Shown in pieces: positions 23,871 to 36,957 of a DNA stretch of 64,000 bases (the first letter of the stretch is position 1; each line of letters begins with the position of its first letter). Below the pieces are notes generated by a model. The model saw only the letters and a program-made list of their open reading frames with translations, had not been told where the DNA came from and did not search any database. A program made the translations under genes and the position numbers. Source of the DNA: Pipra filicauda (lineage: Eukaryota; Chordata; Aves; Passeriformes; Pipridae). The DNA lies in NCBI RefSeq assembly GCF_003945595.2, contig NW_024104294.1, positions 1,695,174 through 1,759,173 on the forward strand. Reading direction: 5' to 3'.

Positions 23871-26800
23871 AAAAAATGGATCCTCTCTTAGTGTTCACAT
23901 TTTTCTTTATGTTTAAGGAAACTGTGATCTCGAAGCAAGAGAGTGGAATCTGTCAGCTGCTTGCAAGCAGCACAGGAGAATGAGAGAGCCTAGACTGATT
24001 TCCTAGAGTTTAAGCATCCCTGCATATCTCCTTTGGTGGCAATTGGGTCAGAAATCAGAGCAGGAAAATAAAAATGTCAAGTGAAAGGATATAATTTTTC
24101 ATGCCTTGGTGAAAGCAAACATCCTGATCTCCCAGTACAAATTTACTCCTGTAAGTGGTGCAGATAATCTCAGCTACAGGGATCTATTCATGGCAGGGAC
24201 TGAAAGCACAATTAAAGGCTTACCGAGCGTTGCCTATAATTTGGTATTCACTAGAAATACAAATGTCTGTTGTCCAATCCTTAAATATTTAGCTGACATG
24301 TGAAGCATATTTTGTTCATTTTTTTCCCCTCTCTCTTACACACACTGGGGGTTTTGCGGCTTCTGTACCTTGCTGCCATGGGGGAACCTGGACAGCAGGA
24401 AAACCAGCCTGGGTAAGGAATGGGCACAGCAACGGGAATAGCAATGGGGGGGGCTGCCTGGGCCAGGGCAGAATGTAGATAGAGGTTCCTGCCCCTGCTT
24501 CTGGCTTCCCAAACGAGCCAGGTGCCACCACATTATCGTCCAGTTTTGACTTGCCCTCTTCATGGAAAATCCCCCTTCATGGAAAGATAACTCAGATCCA
24601 GACACAGGTATTGGCAAACAAGGTATGATGGCAGTGGTGTGGGCTAAACCTTCCCCCATGTGCTGAGGCTCAGGAGGCCTGTCCTGCAGGGTCACACGTC
24701 CAATATAACACATCACATGCACAGACTTTGCTCAAACTGCAGAAAAATGCTGCTTCCTTTCTGAGAAAGGAGCTCTCCTGAGCTCTAAATCAACTTTTTA
24801 TGCGTCTCAGTTTACCAAGACAGAAATGTTTGTTAGGGAGGGCAGGATATGAGAAAAACCATGCTCCTCAGAAGTAATTATAACTTCAAAATTAAGAGGC
24901 TCCAGTCGAAAAGGTGTAGAAAATAAAAGTATAGCTCTTTACCAAAGAATATATGTATATATATAGGTAACACAACAATAACAAACAATAATCCTGTAAC
25001 ACAACTTCCACCGAAAACAATTAAGTATTTTTTGCATAAAAAATATCACTGATAACGCAGTTGGGGCCGGGAGGCAGGGGCTGCAGTGCCTGACTCACGG
25101 TCACCAGCGGGTGCTGTTGGGCTCCGGATTGTGGAGGCTGCGGTTGCTCACTTCTGCTGCGGGAGGCAGTTGAACACAGACCGCCACCCGAGGGGGAAGG
25201 TAGAAGGGGAAAGGGTGATTCCTCCTGTGGACTCATGCCGTCAAAGACTGGCTCTGGCTGGAACTCACCTTCCTCCTCAATGTTTGTGTAATGCCACAGG
25301 CAGGGAGAAGAAGGAGGAAGAGGAGGAGGGGAAGAGCAGTTTTGCCCCTCCAAAGTTTCTCTGCAGGTGGTACCGGTTACTCCGACGAAATGCGAATCAA
25401 GTTGGGACAGTGGGCAGAACAGGACGTGAGGGAGACCAACCGGGGCCAAAAGAAGCTAGGTTACTCCATCTGTTCATACTTGAATGTGACTTTTAAAGTC
25501 CTGGTAGACTGGAGCGTGTCAGAAAGACAGTCACAGGAGATCCAGTTTCCAAGAGCGGCAGCATATCTGACAGCAGAGGAGTTTAAATGGGGAAAATGGT
25601 AATTACTGCTTTCTACTTGGTTTGGGGTCAAAGTAAAAATGCAGATGAGGAATCAATTTTCCTCCCTTACAGAAAAGGGCAGCTTCCCATATGAATAAAC
25701 CATGATAACAAAAGGGATTACAAGGCAAAAGATGAAAAGACGTAAGATGTAGGATGCGTTCCTCACCTGGAGGAAAAGCACTGTGCTTTAATTGTTTCCA
25801 CTGCATTGTTGCACGTAACACCACGCTATCAGACAATCATTCCTCTTCAACTGCACAGGTCAAACAAGGGTGAAGGAAGACAGGGTGAAAGCAAGTATTG
25901 TCTGGTGCATAAAGGCACAAAGTCCAGATTTTAGAGCTGAGTCTTCCTGTTGGCTCCCCTCTTGCTGCACCACTGAGCCTTGGCACAGAGACACTTCTTT
26001 AGAGCAGGAATCCCTGAGGGGCTGTTGCTCCCACCCATGGGGAAGCCCTTTTATCGCTGCTGAGAGAGTGTTATCCACCTGCCTGAGGTAGAGAAGTCAA
26101 GCAAGCCCATAGCATCCATCATCTTTCTTGTAAAGACACCAAATAGCAGCAGGCTGGGTCCCTGTGCCCTGGGCTCGATGTCACAGGGTGCACAAGAACT
26201 GCTGGGAGCCCTCAGGAAAGTCATTGCCCACGCAGTGCTGCCTGCCTGGGGCACACTCTGCCACTGCAGCAGACACTGCACAGGCTGCTGGGCTCCTTGG
26301 GGAGCCTTCTGCTGCCAGAAGGGCAATTTCCAACCATTATGGATTTTACTTCAGAAATTGTTTTCCCATAACTGGAAATATTAAATTTTAATGCTGGTTT
26401 TTGTGAGGGGATGAGGGGGAGGGCACTGTGTGGAAAAACTGACACTGAAGCATTGACCTTCTGAGAAGTGGAACAACAGAGATCACCAGACTCCGTCAGC
26501 CTGAAAGTTGACAAGGAAGAACTTTCAGTGCACTAGAGTTCATTGATTAATTTCAACGCTGCCGAACTGTCACAGCAGGCTCCGGGACAACTGTGTCCTT
26601 CACCAACACCTGTGGCACCCACAGATCGCCTTCTCTGCATTTACCCTGCAAGATTTCTCTGGACTAAACAAACCCAGCTAACGGCCTCACAGGAAGCAGG
26701 TAATGGCTTTGAAATTTTCCCCACACCGGTGTGTGGCAGTGTGCTCTGCTCAGTGCTCTAGGGTGTGCTGTCTCACCTCTAGCCATGGCTCCAGCTTGCA

Positions 26801-28260
26801 AACACAGGGTCGTCCTCAGCTGAGCACAGGAGGCCTGACTTCCTCCTGCTTTCACAGGAGGCTGTTATGCATCACTGTTTTGCAGCTACATGTTCCATTC
26901 AGGGGGTTCTTCATCCCTTGCTGCAGTCTCACACCAGTGCCTCTTACTATGCCTCTTCCATGAGTGTGGGGACCCCTGGCACACCACCCTGGGAAATACC
27001 ATGGGCTCTGTGCTTATATGGGGGATAGGATGTAGCTGGTATGTGCAGCCCAGTGGGCTCAGCTGCTCCTCAGGGGAGTGGTATGAATGCAGAGAGTGGC
27101 TTTTTCAGTGTGAGGTGACAACAGGCTGACAGGGAACAGCTACAGGGCAGCCACGGTAACCACAGTGCAGCCAAGAGCCTGTGTGCCTGAAAGCCCAAGA
27201 GTGCTAGGACAAGGGCTGTATGTTAGTTGCTCCATAAATTCCACCTAAAAATGACTGTATCCCAGTGGTTCAGCAATGCCATGTCAGTTCTGCCACTGGG
27301 GCAGGTGCTATGTTTTCCTCTGTGGTTGCCACATCTGTCTCCCAGTCTTGGACACCAAAAATGGTTCACTTACTTCATGCAATCAGACAGTTTTACTTCA
27401 GTTTTCGTGTGAATGTTTAGAAGCCGCTGACTTATCAGCCAATGTATCTGTAAGAGATTGTAGAAATCTGAGTGTTTTTTATGCCAGCCTCTTTGTAAAC
27501 ACTGCCTTTATGAGCTGCAGACAAAATCTGATTTATCCTCCTTGCTGGTACTGGATGCCCTGAAATATTTAAAGGAGTACCAGAGGATAGTCTAAGTTTG
27601 CAGATTTGTGTTTTCTGCTCTAGCAGAATTTGGCTTCCTACCTTTGAAGGTGGAGATAAGACACATGTTCTCACTTCCCTTTCTTTCTCTTGAGACCTGT
27701 TATCTGCTTAGGCTGGGGGTGCCCTTGCTGAACTGTTCCTCCCCTGCACCCTGCAGAGAGAGGAGTGGATTCGAGCCTGGGGGCAACCTGCTCACAGCAG
27801 GCACCCACTGCCCAGCCTGCAGCTGTGTTCCCACTGCCCCTGGGAGTAAAGCCACCTGAGCTACCCCATGGCTGGAAGGGTTCAAATCCTGAGGAGGTTC
27901 TCAGACCTGGCACGACCCAGAGCAAACCTATTGGTTGGCTCCAGTAGCAAAGCAAGGGTCTCAGAGGGCAAAAGGGGAAATGTTGCCCAGCTCTGCTGTG
28001 GGCTGCCCTAAAGGCAGTGGCTGTCTGATAACTACAGCAGCAAAAAAGGTAAGGGACAAAAAAAATTATCCTTCTGCTTTGCACACTCTTGCTGTTAGTG
28101 AGGCCTGGAGGGAAGGAGAGGCAGGCTTAACCATTCAATACCTGTGAGAGGGTTGTCTATGTGTTTTTGTTATCTGGCAGCGAGTGACAGTGTAACTTTG
28201 ATGGCTGAGAGTCTGACGGTGCTGATGAGCCACTGAACCCGCCCAGAGCTCAGCCTCATG
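23871..28260. other. Gene-free region upstream of GPR35
   Basis: Mostly unassigned. 25,040-25,400 is GC-richer, with a purine-rich run at 25,295-25,345 (AGGAGGAAGAGGAGG type). On the minus strand an open frame of 142 codons (25,449-25,021) has a proline/serine/glutamate-rich C-terminal half. It might be a terminal exon, but no homology or clean splice acceptor was seen. An untranslated first exon of GPR35 could lie anywhere here. Confidence 0.4.
26576..26695 (+). repeat. 120-bp direct repeat, copy 1
   Basis: Matches 29,737-29,856 over 120 bp with a single mismatch (C at 26,688, A at 29,849). The flanks on both sides are unrelated. The pair brackets the GPR35 coding region and is 3,161 bp apart. 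It has no terminal repeat structure or poly(A) tail that would mark a transposon. Confidence 0.9.
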
Positions 28261-28280
28261 CCTGCACTCTTCCCTTGCAG
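28261..28280 (+). promoter_or_regulatory. Probable 3' splice site before the GPR35 coding exon
   Basis: A pyrimidine-rich run ends in TTGCAG at 28,280, 12 bp before the ATG at 28,293. This fits an intron in the 5' untranslated region with the whole coding sequence in the last exon, the usual arrangement for this receptor group. The upstream donor was not located. Confidence 0.5.
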
Positions 28281-28292
28281 AGACGGCTCAGC

Positions 28293-29231
28293 ATGAACAA
28301 CAGCACTGAAAATAACGCGCTGCAGGATGGCATCGCAGTACTTAAGATGATTGTCTACACCCCAGTGCTCGCTTTGGGGATCCCACTGAATGCAATTGCC
28401 TTCTGGGTCTTCTGCTGCAAACTCAAGGGGTGGACTGAGACCAAGGTGTACATGATCAACCTCATCATCGCGGATAGTTTCCTGCTCTGTTCCCTGCCTT
28501 TTGTGATATATTTTAACAAGTACAACCATCCCATAGACCAGCTGTGTGTTGCCATAGACAACATCTACTTTACAAATATGCCTATGAGCATCTTTATTAT
28601 CACCTTGATTGCAATTGATCGATACGTTGCAATCAAGTTCCCTCTAAAAGCAAAGGCTTTTCGATCCCCACTGAAATCAGCTTCTATCTGTGGCTTTCTT
28701 TGGATAATGCTCATAATTTATTCCAACGTCCATCCAAAATTTCAGAGTAGGTGGGAAAGATTCTGCTTTCAGAGTCGATCTCTTGACCCTAGCTATTTTT
28801 CTTTATTCGCTAATATCTTTGGATATTTTATTCCCTTAGGTATTGTGATTTTTTGCTCAGTACAAATCATCAGATGTCTCAAAAAGAACATGGCCACAAG
28901 CCCCCATGAGACAAAATTAATCCAGAAGGCAGTGCACATCGTTTCTGTGAATTTGTGTGTGTTCACTGTATGTTTCTCCCCTTTCTACATTACACTGCTC
29001 GTGCAGTTCGTAGTGGATGTTACTGGAGCTTCTTCTATGGTGTCAGCAGTTAACACCTCTATTAAGATCTCTGCATGCTTAGCAAATTCTAACTGCTGTT
29101 TGGATGCATTTTGCTATTATTTTGCAGCCAAGGAATTTCCAGAATTTTCTTCTATGTTCCCCACCTGTATGAGGTCCAAGACAAAAGAAAGGCAAGAGTC
29201 ACAGCCACCCACAGGTCAAGTCATGGCATGA
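28293..29231 (+). CDS. GPR35: GPR35-type class A G-protein-coupled receptor (312 aa)
   Basis: A complete rhodopsin-family receptor in one exon, predicted at the plasma membrane. Seven hydrophobic segments lie near residues 17-41, 51-72, 86-109, 129-145, 170-195, 215-240 and 255-277. Visible marks are N-glycosylation sites at Asn2 and Asn3, NLIIAD in TM2 (Asp61), DRY at 109-111, the cysteine pair Cys85 and Cys158 for the TM3-ECL2 disulfide, CFSP in TM6, and the atypical TM7 end LDAFCYYF in place of NPxxY. The WVFCC segment, the WTET motif before TM2 and NCCLDAxCYY in TM7 are characteristic of GPR35, and the length matches. GPR35 in mammals couples to Gi and G13 and responds to tryptophan or serotonin metabolites and synthetic agonists; the avian ligand cannot be inferred. 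Residue 3.36 is Met96, not the arginine of human GPR35. The ATG at 28,293 follows a splice acceptor. A paralogue in the GPR35/GPR55 group is the main alternative. Confidence 0.88.
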   Translation: MNNSTENNALQDGIAVLKMIVYTPVLALGIPLNAIAFWVFCCKLKGWTETKVYMINLIIADSFLLCSLPFVIYFNKYNHPIDQLCVAIDNIYFTNMPMSIFIITLIAIDRYVAIKFPLKAKAFRSPLKSASICGFLWIMLIIYSNVHPKFQSRWERFCFQSRSLDPSYFSLFANIFGYFIPLGIVIFCSVQIIRCLKKNMATSPHETKLIQKAVHIVSVNLCVFTVCFSPFYITLLVQFVVDVTGASSMVSAVNTSIKISACLANSNCCLDAFCYYFAAKEFPEFSSMFPTCMRSKTKERQESQPPTGQVMA

Positions 29232-29517
29232 ACAAGGTGCAATGCACGAGATGTTAAGTGTCACTCTGCTGCTGAAGTTTTGAGGCAGAGGGTATTGAAC
29301 CACCTACAGTATGTGCAATCATTGTAGGTATAGGTATACCCACAAAACAGAGCAAGTCCCACCAAAGAGTCTGATATTAACTTGAATTTTGACCTTCTGT
29401 CCTCAGTGACTTGACTTCAGCTCTGATTATAGTCTTCTATCATTGTATGGCAGCTTCAGGCACCTCCTGGTGATTTTGGTTGGCTTCATGGTCCCTCACT
29501 TTCAATGTCTTCTTAAT

Positions 29518-29523
29518 AATAAA
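29518..29523 (+). promoter_or_regulatory. Candidate polyadenylation signal for GPR35
   Basis: AATAAA lies about 290 bp after the stop codon, the first canonical signal downstream on the plus strand. It would give a short 3' untranslated region ending before the direct repeat at 29,737. Confidence 0.45.
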
Positions 29524-29736
29524 CCTCTCAAAAATTTCCTCCATGGACTGCAAACCCATGTACTGCTCATTTAAACCTAGAGACCATTAACTTTCTAAGA
29601 GAAAATTAACAATTATTTCCCCTACAGAAGACTGTCATCTTTCTCTTCCTGAAAACAGCAGTCTGAAACCTTTGTCCAGACATTGTCCAAACAACATAGG
29701 AAATTACTACTCCCATCACAGAAATTATCTCCTACC

Positions 29737-29856
29737 CAGGCTCCGGGACAACTGTGTCCTTCACCAACACCTGTGGCACCCACAGATCGCCTTCTCTGCA
29801 TTTACCCTGCAAGATTTCTCTGGACTAAACAAACCCAGCTAACGGCCTAACAGGAA
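29737..29856 (+). repeat. 120-bp direct repeat, copy 2
   Basis: Near-identical to 26,576-26,695 (one mismatch). Sequence immediately to its right (29,857-30,019) is unassigned and leads straight into the outer inverted-repeat arm, so this copy lies at the border between single-copy DNA and the repeat block. Confidence 0.9.
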
Positions 29857-30019
29857 AGGGGGGAAATCCGTTTTTTTACAATACTTGCCTTCTGAGCGGC
29901 TTCTCTCTGTGGTGAAGCCCTGCTTCCCGTGAAGTGGTGAGGCATGGCTGCTGACAGGAAGTAGAGAGAAAAATCTTTTTATTTTCCTCTTCACTTATGC
30001 ATGCACAAACTTTTGGGGT

Positions 30020-31407
30020 AAAACAAAAGAATTAAACCCAATGACCAGAAAACATTGGATCGAACATTTCTTTAATATGCCAGCTGGGGATTCATGGGGG
30101 TACTCTGCCATGCATGAATCAAAGAATCAGTATAAATTTCAGAAAATAAATAGAGTGATATTTGAAAGACCCTCCCCTTCACAAGCAGTCCAGAATTCTG
30201 TTATGATTTTCGGGTCAAATAGCAGCTGGGATTTTATTCATGGAGCAAGACTGCCATCTAGCGTCCATTTCTTCTGGGGGGGCAGTCATTTTCGCAGTGG
30301 TCTTCTCCCTTTGCAGGCCTCGTAGCATTTCTTATTGACCTATCCGACCTCTAACCCCTAAACTACACGTTCTAGGACCAGCTAAGACATGTGTCTTAGA
30401 ACTTCCCATTGCTTAAACAATGTATAATTGACTTTCTTCTTAACAGAACAATCCCTTAATAAACAAGTTTTCTTAGGCATGTAAGCTAATTTCTTGAAGA
30501 TGGGCATACGATACACTATTAGTTTCCATGTATCATCTACATTCTCTCTCCTACAACTAATTGTAGTCTTAAAAGAAAGGACTGCTACTATGCCAAGAAA
30601 GCAAATCCCTTTGTTGATCAGGATTTTTATCTAAGAAAAAACTTCTGATTTCCTAAGTCGTTTAGAAATGAAATCCTCTCTCACTTCAGTGCCATTGTGA
30701 CAATATGGGGCTTCATGTAACACCTGGAACACTGAACACTGCGGATTCCCATGGACTCAAGGGGCCATTGTGACACTCTAGGGCCTCATGGAAGAGGGAG
30801 GCCCTGCAGAGAGACCTCAAATCAGAGTTTTGGGCAATCCTCAACCAGAGGAAGTTTAACAAGGGGAAGTGCCAGATTCTGTCCCTGGGATGGGGCAACC
30901 CCGAATGTACGGACACACTGGGAATGACATGCTGCATATCAGCGCTGGAAAATGGCCTCTGGGGTCCTGGTGGATGGCCAGCTGGCCAAGAGTCAGTGGT
31001 GCCCTGGCGGGGGCTCACTGCTCACTCACACGAGGGTTTTCAGACACGAGTCCTTTGCTTGCACACACACAGAGAGTTCATGGTAGCAGGGGAAGTATCT
31101 CCTGGGGGTCCTGCTGCCACGCCCAGAGCCTGGGTGCACCTCAGCCCTTGTGGGGTGCCACCTGCTCTGCCATTATCTGAGATGCCTCACGGCCTGAGGG
31201 ATGGAAACGCAGAGCTCTGTCCAAGAGAAGCACATCCCAGAGTTGCATGCAGGGGCTTTGCCAGGATTTAGTACAGTAAATACAATGTGACACCGAGACA
31301 CTCTTTGTCCCACATAACATCAAGGCTCCCCCATGAGGCTGATGGCAATTGTACTTGCTCAGGGTCATCTCCCCACACCATCAACAGGTGTGTGCTCAAG
31401 ACTTGTC
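30020..31407 (+). repeat. Outer inverted-repeat arm, left copy (about 1.4 kb)
   Basis: Aligns in reverse complement with 50,694-52,040 along its whole length. Landmarks are GATCGAACATTTCTTTAATA, AGACTGCCATCTAGCGTCC, TCTTGAAGATGGGCATACG, GGGGCAACCCCGAATGTACG and GTGTGTGCTCAAGACTTGTC. Differences are point changes and small indels, with one larger replaced segment near 30,580-30,620. The arm ends exactly where the 10-bp satellite begins. It contains no intact gene. The part from about 30,790 on is CR1-derived. Confidence 0.9.
30790..31020 (+). mobile_element. CR1-derived segment inside the left outer arm
   Basis: The plus strand encodes FNKGKCQILSLG followed by an NP-x-CTD piece, the diverged form of the conserved end of CR1 reverse transcriptase seen also at 5,893. 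The reading frame is broken and the copy is short. The counterpart in the right arm lies on the minus strand at about 51,080-51,300. Confidence 0.65.
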
Positions 31408-34400
31408 ACACACTCTGACACACTCAGACACACTCAGACCCACCTGCAAACACTGACAAAAAATCAGACCCATAAATATATGCTTAGGCACCCTCACGCA
31501 CACTGAGACACACTCGCACACACCCAGACACACTCAGATACACTCCGACATGCTCAGACACACTCAGGTACAACCAGACACACTCAGACACACTCGAACA
31601 CACTCGCACACACTCACACTCAGACACACTCAGACACACTCAGAAACACTCAGACACACTCCCACACACTCAGACACATTCGCTCACACTCCGATACGCT
31701 CACTCTCAGACACACTAAGACAAACTCTCACAAACTCAGACACAATTGAACACATTCAAACACACCCAGACACACTGAAACACACTTGAAAGCACTGAGA
31801 CACACTCAGACACACTTAGACACACCCAGACACATTTGCACACACACAGATATTCTCAGACACACTCAGGCACAATGAGAGACGCTCAGACACACTCGCA
31901 CACGCTCAGACACAACTGCAAACACACTGACACAGACTCAGACACACTCAGACACACTGACACACACTCGCACACACCCAGACACATTCGTTCACACTCA
32001 GATACGCTGAGACACACTCAGACACACTCGCACAGAGCCAAACACACTTAAACACACTCAGACACACTCAAGCACAGGCCCACACACCCAGACACACTCA
32101 GATACACTCCGAAACTCTCAGACACACTCAGGTCCACTGAGAGACGCTCAGACACACTCGCACACACTCAGACAGACACACTCAGACACACTCAAAAACA
32201 CTCAGACACACTCACACACGCTCAGACACAACTGCAAACACACTCGCACTAACTCAGAAAAAATTAGGCACACTTAGACACACTCAGACACACTCGCACA
32301 AACCCAGACACATTCACTCACACTCAAGACACACTCGGTCCCGCTCAGACACAGCCATACACACTCGCACACACTCAGGCACACTCAGACGCACTCTCAC
32401 AAAGCCAGACACACTCAGACACACTCAGACACACCTGCAAACACTGACAAACAATCAGACCCATAAATATATGCTCAGCCACCCTTACGCACACTGAGAC
32501 ACACTCGCACACACCCGGACACACTCAGATACGCTCCGACATGCTCAGACAGACTCAGGCAAACCCAGACACACTCAGACACACTTGCGCACACTCACAC
32601 ACCCTCACACACAGACACACTCAGACACACTCAGAAACAGTCAGACACACTCGCACACACTCGCACACACTCAGACACACTCAGACACTCTCAGAAACAC
32701 TCAGACACACTCACACACGCTCAGACACAACTGCAAACACACTCGCATTAACTCAGGCACACTCAGGCACACTTAGACACACTCAGACACACTCGCACAA
32801 ACCCAGACACATTCACTCAGACACACTCAGACACACTCAGACACACTCAGAAACACTCAGACACAACCACACATGCTCAGACACCACTGCAAACACACTC
32901 GTACACTCAGACACACTTAGACACACTCGCACAAACCCAGACACATTCACTCACACTCAGACACACTCAGACCCGCTCAGACACAGCCAGACACACTCGC
33001 ACACACTCAAGACACACTCGCACCCGCTCAGACACAACTGCAAACACACTCGCACACACTCAGACACACTCAGACACACTCAGAAACACTCAGACACACT
33101 CACAGAGGCTCAGACACAACTGCAAACACACTCGTTCACTCAGACACACTTAGACACACTCGCACACACTCCGACACATTCACTTACACTCAGATAGGCT
33201 GAGACACACTTGCACACACCCAGACACACTCAGATACACTCAGATACGCTCAGACACACTCAGGCACACTGAGAGACGCTCAGACACACTCGCACACACT
33301 CAGACACACTCAAAAACACCCATACATGCACACACTCAGACACAACTGCAAACACACTCGCACTAACTGAGACACACTCACACACACTCGCACACACCCA
33401 GACACATTCACTCACACTCAGACACACTCAGACACAGCCAGACACTCTCGCACACACTCAGACACACTCAGACACACTTAAGCACACTCCCACACACCCA
33501 GACACACTCAGGCACACTCAGACACGCTTGCACACACCCAGACACACTCATATACCCTCAGACACACTCAGAAACACCCAGACATACACGCACACTCTCA
33601 CACACACTCAGACACACTCAGGCACACTCAGACACACTCAGACACTCTCTCACACACGAAGGCACTCTCTTACACACTGATACGCACTAAGACACACTCA
33701 GACACACTCAGACACACTCATACAGACTCAAGCACACTCAGATGCACCTCCACACACTCAGACACACTGAGACACACCTGCAAATACTGAGAAACCATCA
33801 GGCCCATAAATAGAAGTTCAGGCAAACTCAGCCACACTCAGACAAACTCGCACACACTCAGACACACTCAGACACACTCAGGCACACTCGCACACACCGA
33901 AACACACTCAGATACACTCGCAGACACTCACATACACTCACACACACGCAGACATACTCGGGCATGCTCAGACACGCGCAAACACACTCAGAAACACTCA
34001 GGCACTCTCAGGCACACTTAAGCACACACCCAGAAACATTCGCTCACACTCAGATATGCTCAGACACACTCAGACCCACTCTCACAAAACTAGACACACT
34101 CAGACACACTCAGACACACTCGCACAAACTCAGACATACTCAGAGATGTTCAGTTACACTCACATGCTCAGACACATACATAACTGCAAACGCTCAGGCA
34201 CACTCATACACACCTGCAAACACTGGGAGACACTCAGACCTATAACTACACGCTCGGGCACACTCACGCACACTGAGACACACACGCACACAGCCAGACA
34301 CACTCAGATACACTCAGACGCTCTGACACACTCAGACACACTCAGTCACACTCAGACACACTCAGAGACACTTAGACACACTCAGACACACTTGCACACA

Positions 34401-36957
34401 CCCAGACACATTCGGTCACACTCAGATATGCTCAGACACACACAGGCACACTCGCACACAGCCAGACACACTCAGACACGCTCAGACACACTTAAGCACA
34501 CTCTCACACACCCAGACACACTCAGACACACTCAGACAAACTTAAGCACACTCCCACACACCCAGACACACTCAGACACACTCAGACACGCTCAGACACT
34601 CTCAGGCACACTCGCACACACCGAGACACAGTCAGATACACTCGCAGACACTCACATACTCTCACACACACGCAGACATACTCGGACATGATCAGACACG
34701 CTCAGACACACTCAAACACACCCAGAAACACTCAGGCACACTCAGGCACACTCGCACACACCCAGACACATTCGCTCACACTCAGATATGCTCAGACACA
34801 TTCAGATCCACTCTCACAAAGCTAGACACACTCAGACACACTCAGACACACTCGCACAAACTCAGACATACTCAGCGATGCTCAGTTACACTCACATGCT
34901 CAGACACACATACATACTCACATACACACTCACATACTGTAAACGCTCAACCACACTCATACACACCTGCAAACACTGGGAAACACTCAGAACTATAACT
35001 ACATGCTCGGGCACACTCACGCACACTGAGACACACACGCACACAGCCAGACACACTCAGATACACTCAGATGCTCTGACACATTCTGACACACTCAGAC
35101 ACACTCGCATACAGACACACTCAGAGAGACTTAGACACACTCAGATACACTCAGACACACTTGCACACACCCAGACACATTCGCTCACCCTCAGATTTGC
35201 TCAGACACACAGACACACTCGCACACAGCCAGACACACTCAGACACACTCAGACACACTCAGACACACTCAGACACTCTCTCACACACGAAGGCATATTC
35301 TTACACACTGAGACGCACTAAGACACACTCAGACACACTCAGACACACTCATAGAGACCCAAGCACACTCAGATGCACCTCCACACACTCAGACACACTC
35401 AGACACACCTGCAAACACTCAGACACACCTGCAAATACTGAGAAACCATCAGGCCCATAAATAGAAATTCAGGCAAACTCAGGCACACTCAGACACGCTC
35501 AGACATACCCAGACAAGCTGAGACACACTCAGAAACACTCAGGCACTCTCACACACACCCAGACACATTCGCTCACACTCAGATATGCTTAGACACACTC
35601 AGACCCACTCAGGAACACTGAGACACATTCAGACAATCTCAGGCACACTCAGAAACACTCAGAGACACTCAGACAACCTCAGGCACTCTCAGACACACTT
35701 GCCCACACCCAGACACGCTCAGGTACACTCTAACACGCTTAGAACACACTCAGACACACCCAGAAACACTTGCACATTCTCACACTCCCTCAGACACACT
35801 CATGTTCACTCATACACTCTCAGACGCACTCAGGCACACTCAGAAACACTCAGACACACTCGCCCTGCTCAGACACACTCCCACACATTTTGACAAACAC
35901 TCAGACACCACTGCCAACACACACGCATACACTCTGGCACAATTTTGCTCTTCCGCACACCCAGACACATTCGCTCACACTCAGATATGCTTAGACCCTC
36001 TCAGACACACTCTCACACACTCAGAAACGCTCACACATTCTCCGGCACACTCGGGCTCACTCTCTCACACTCACAAAGACTCACACAGACTCAGGTACGG
36101 TCAGAGATGCTCACAGATGGTCAGAAACACTTCGACACACTCGTATACAGCCAGACACACTCCGAAATATTCACACATATTCAGACATAGGCTCACACAA
36201 TCCTTGAGCCTCACACACTCTCGGACACACTCAGAAACACTCAGACACACTTAGAGACGCTCAGGCAAACACGGACACACTCAGACACACCCAGACACAG
36301 TCGGACACAATCGCACACATTCACGCACACTGAGACACATTCAGGCACCCTTGCACACACCCAGACATATTTCCTCACACTCTTTTAAGCTCAGACTCTC
36401 TCAGACACACTCTCAGAAAGCCAGACACACTTACACACACTCAGACGCACTCAACACACTCAGACAAAATCGCATATACAGACACACCTGCAAACACGGA
36501 CAAAAAATCAGACCTATTAATATATGCTCAGGCACACTCACGGACACTGAGACACACTCAGACACACCCAGAAAAACTCAGATACACTCCGACATGCTCA
36601 GACACACTCAGGCTTATTCAAACACACTCGCACATAGTCAGACACACGTGCAAATACTGACCAACCATCAGATCCATAAATATATCCTCAGGCACAGTCA
36701 TGCACACTGAGACACTCTCGCACAAACCTAGAGACACTGATGTACCCTGCCGACACTCCGTTACATTCTCAGGAAAAAAAAGATGCATTTTTACACTCTC
36801 GCACACGCTCAGACTCATTCAGATACACTGATACACACTCAGACCCACTTAGACACACACAGACACATTCCCTCACACTCATATCACCTCAGACACACTC
36901 AAGCACAACCAGACACCTTAAACACATTGAGACACACTCTGCACGCTCAGACTCACT
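31408..36957 (+). repeat. 10-bp satellite array (CACACTCAGA type), 5.5 kb
   Basis: A degenerate tandem array of a 10-bp unit. A recurring spacer that starts CACCTGCAAA and contains an ATAAATAT or ATAACTACA-like core appears near 31,441, 32,431, 33,774, 34,211, 34,968, 35,427, 36,486 and 36,643. This shows higher-order units, with spacings such as 990 bp (31,441 to 32,431) and 757 bp (34,211 to 34,968). Three 10-bp units make 30 bp, so the array yields long artificial open frames of HTQTHSDTLR repeats. Those are not genes. The same satellite occurs in reverse at 41,690-42,304 and 45,791-46,907. Confidence 0.95.

Noticed and set aside
28275..28292. Upstream TTG start for the GPR35 frame
   Set aside because: The TTG overlaps the probable splice acceptor. 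The ATG at 28,293 is the natural start and gives the expected N-terminus with glycosylation sites.
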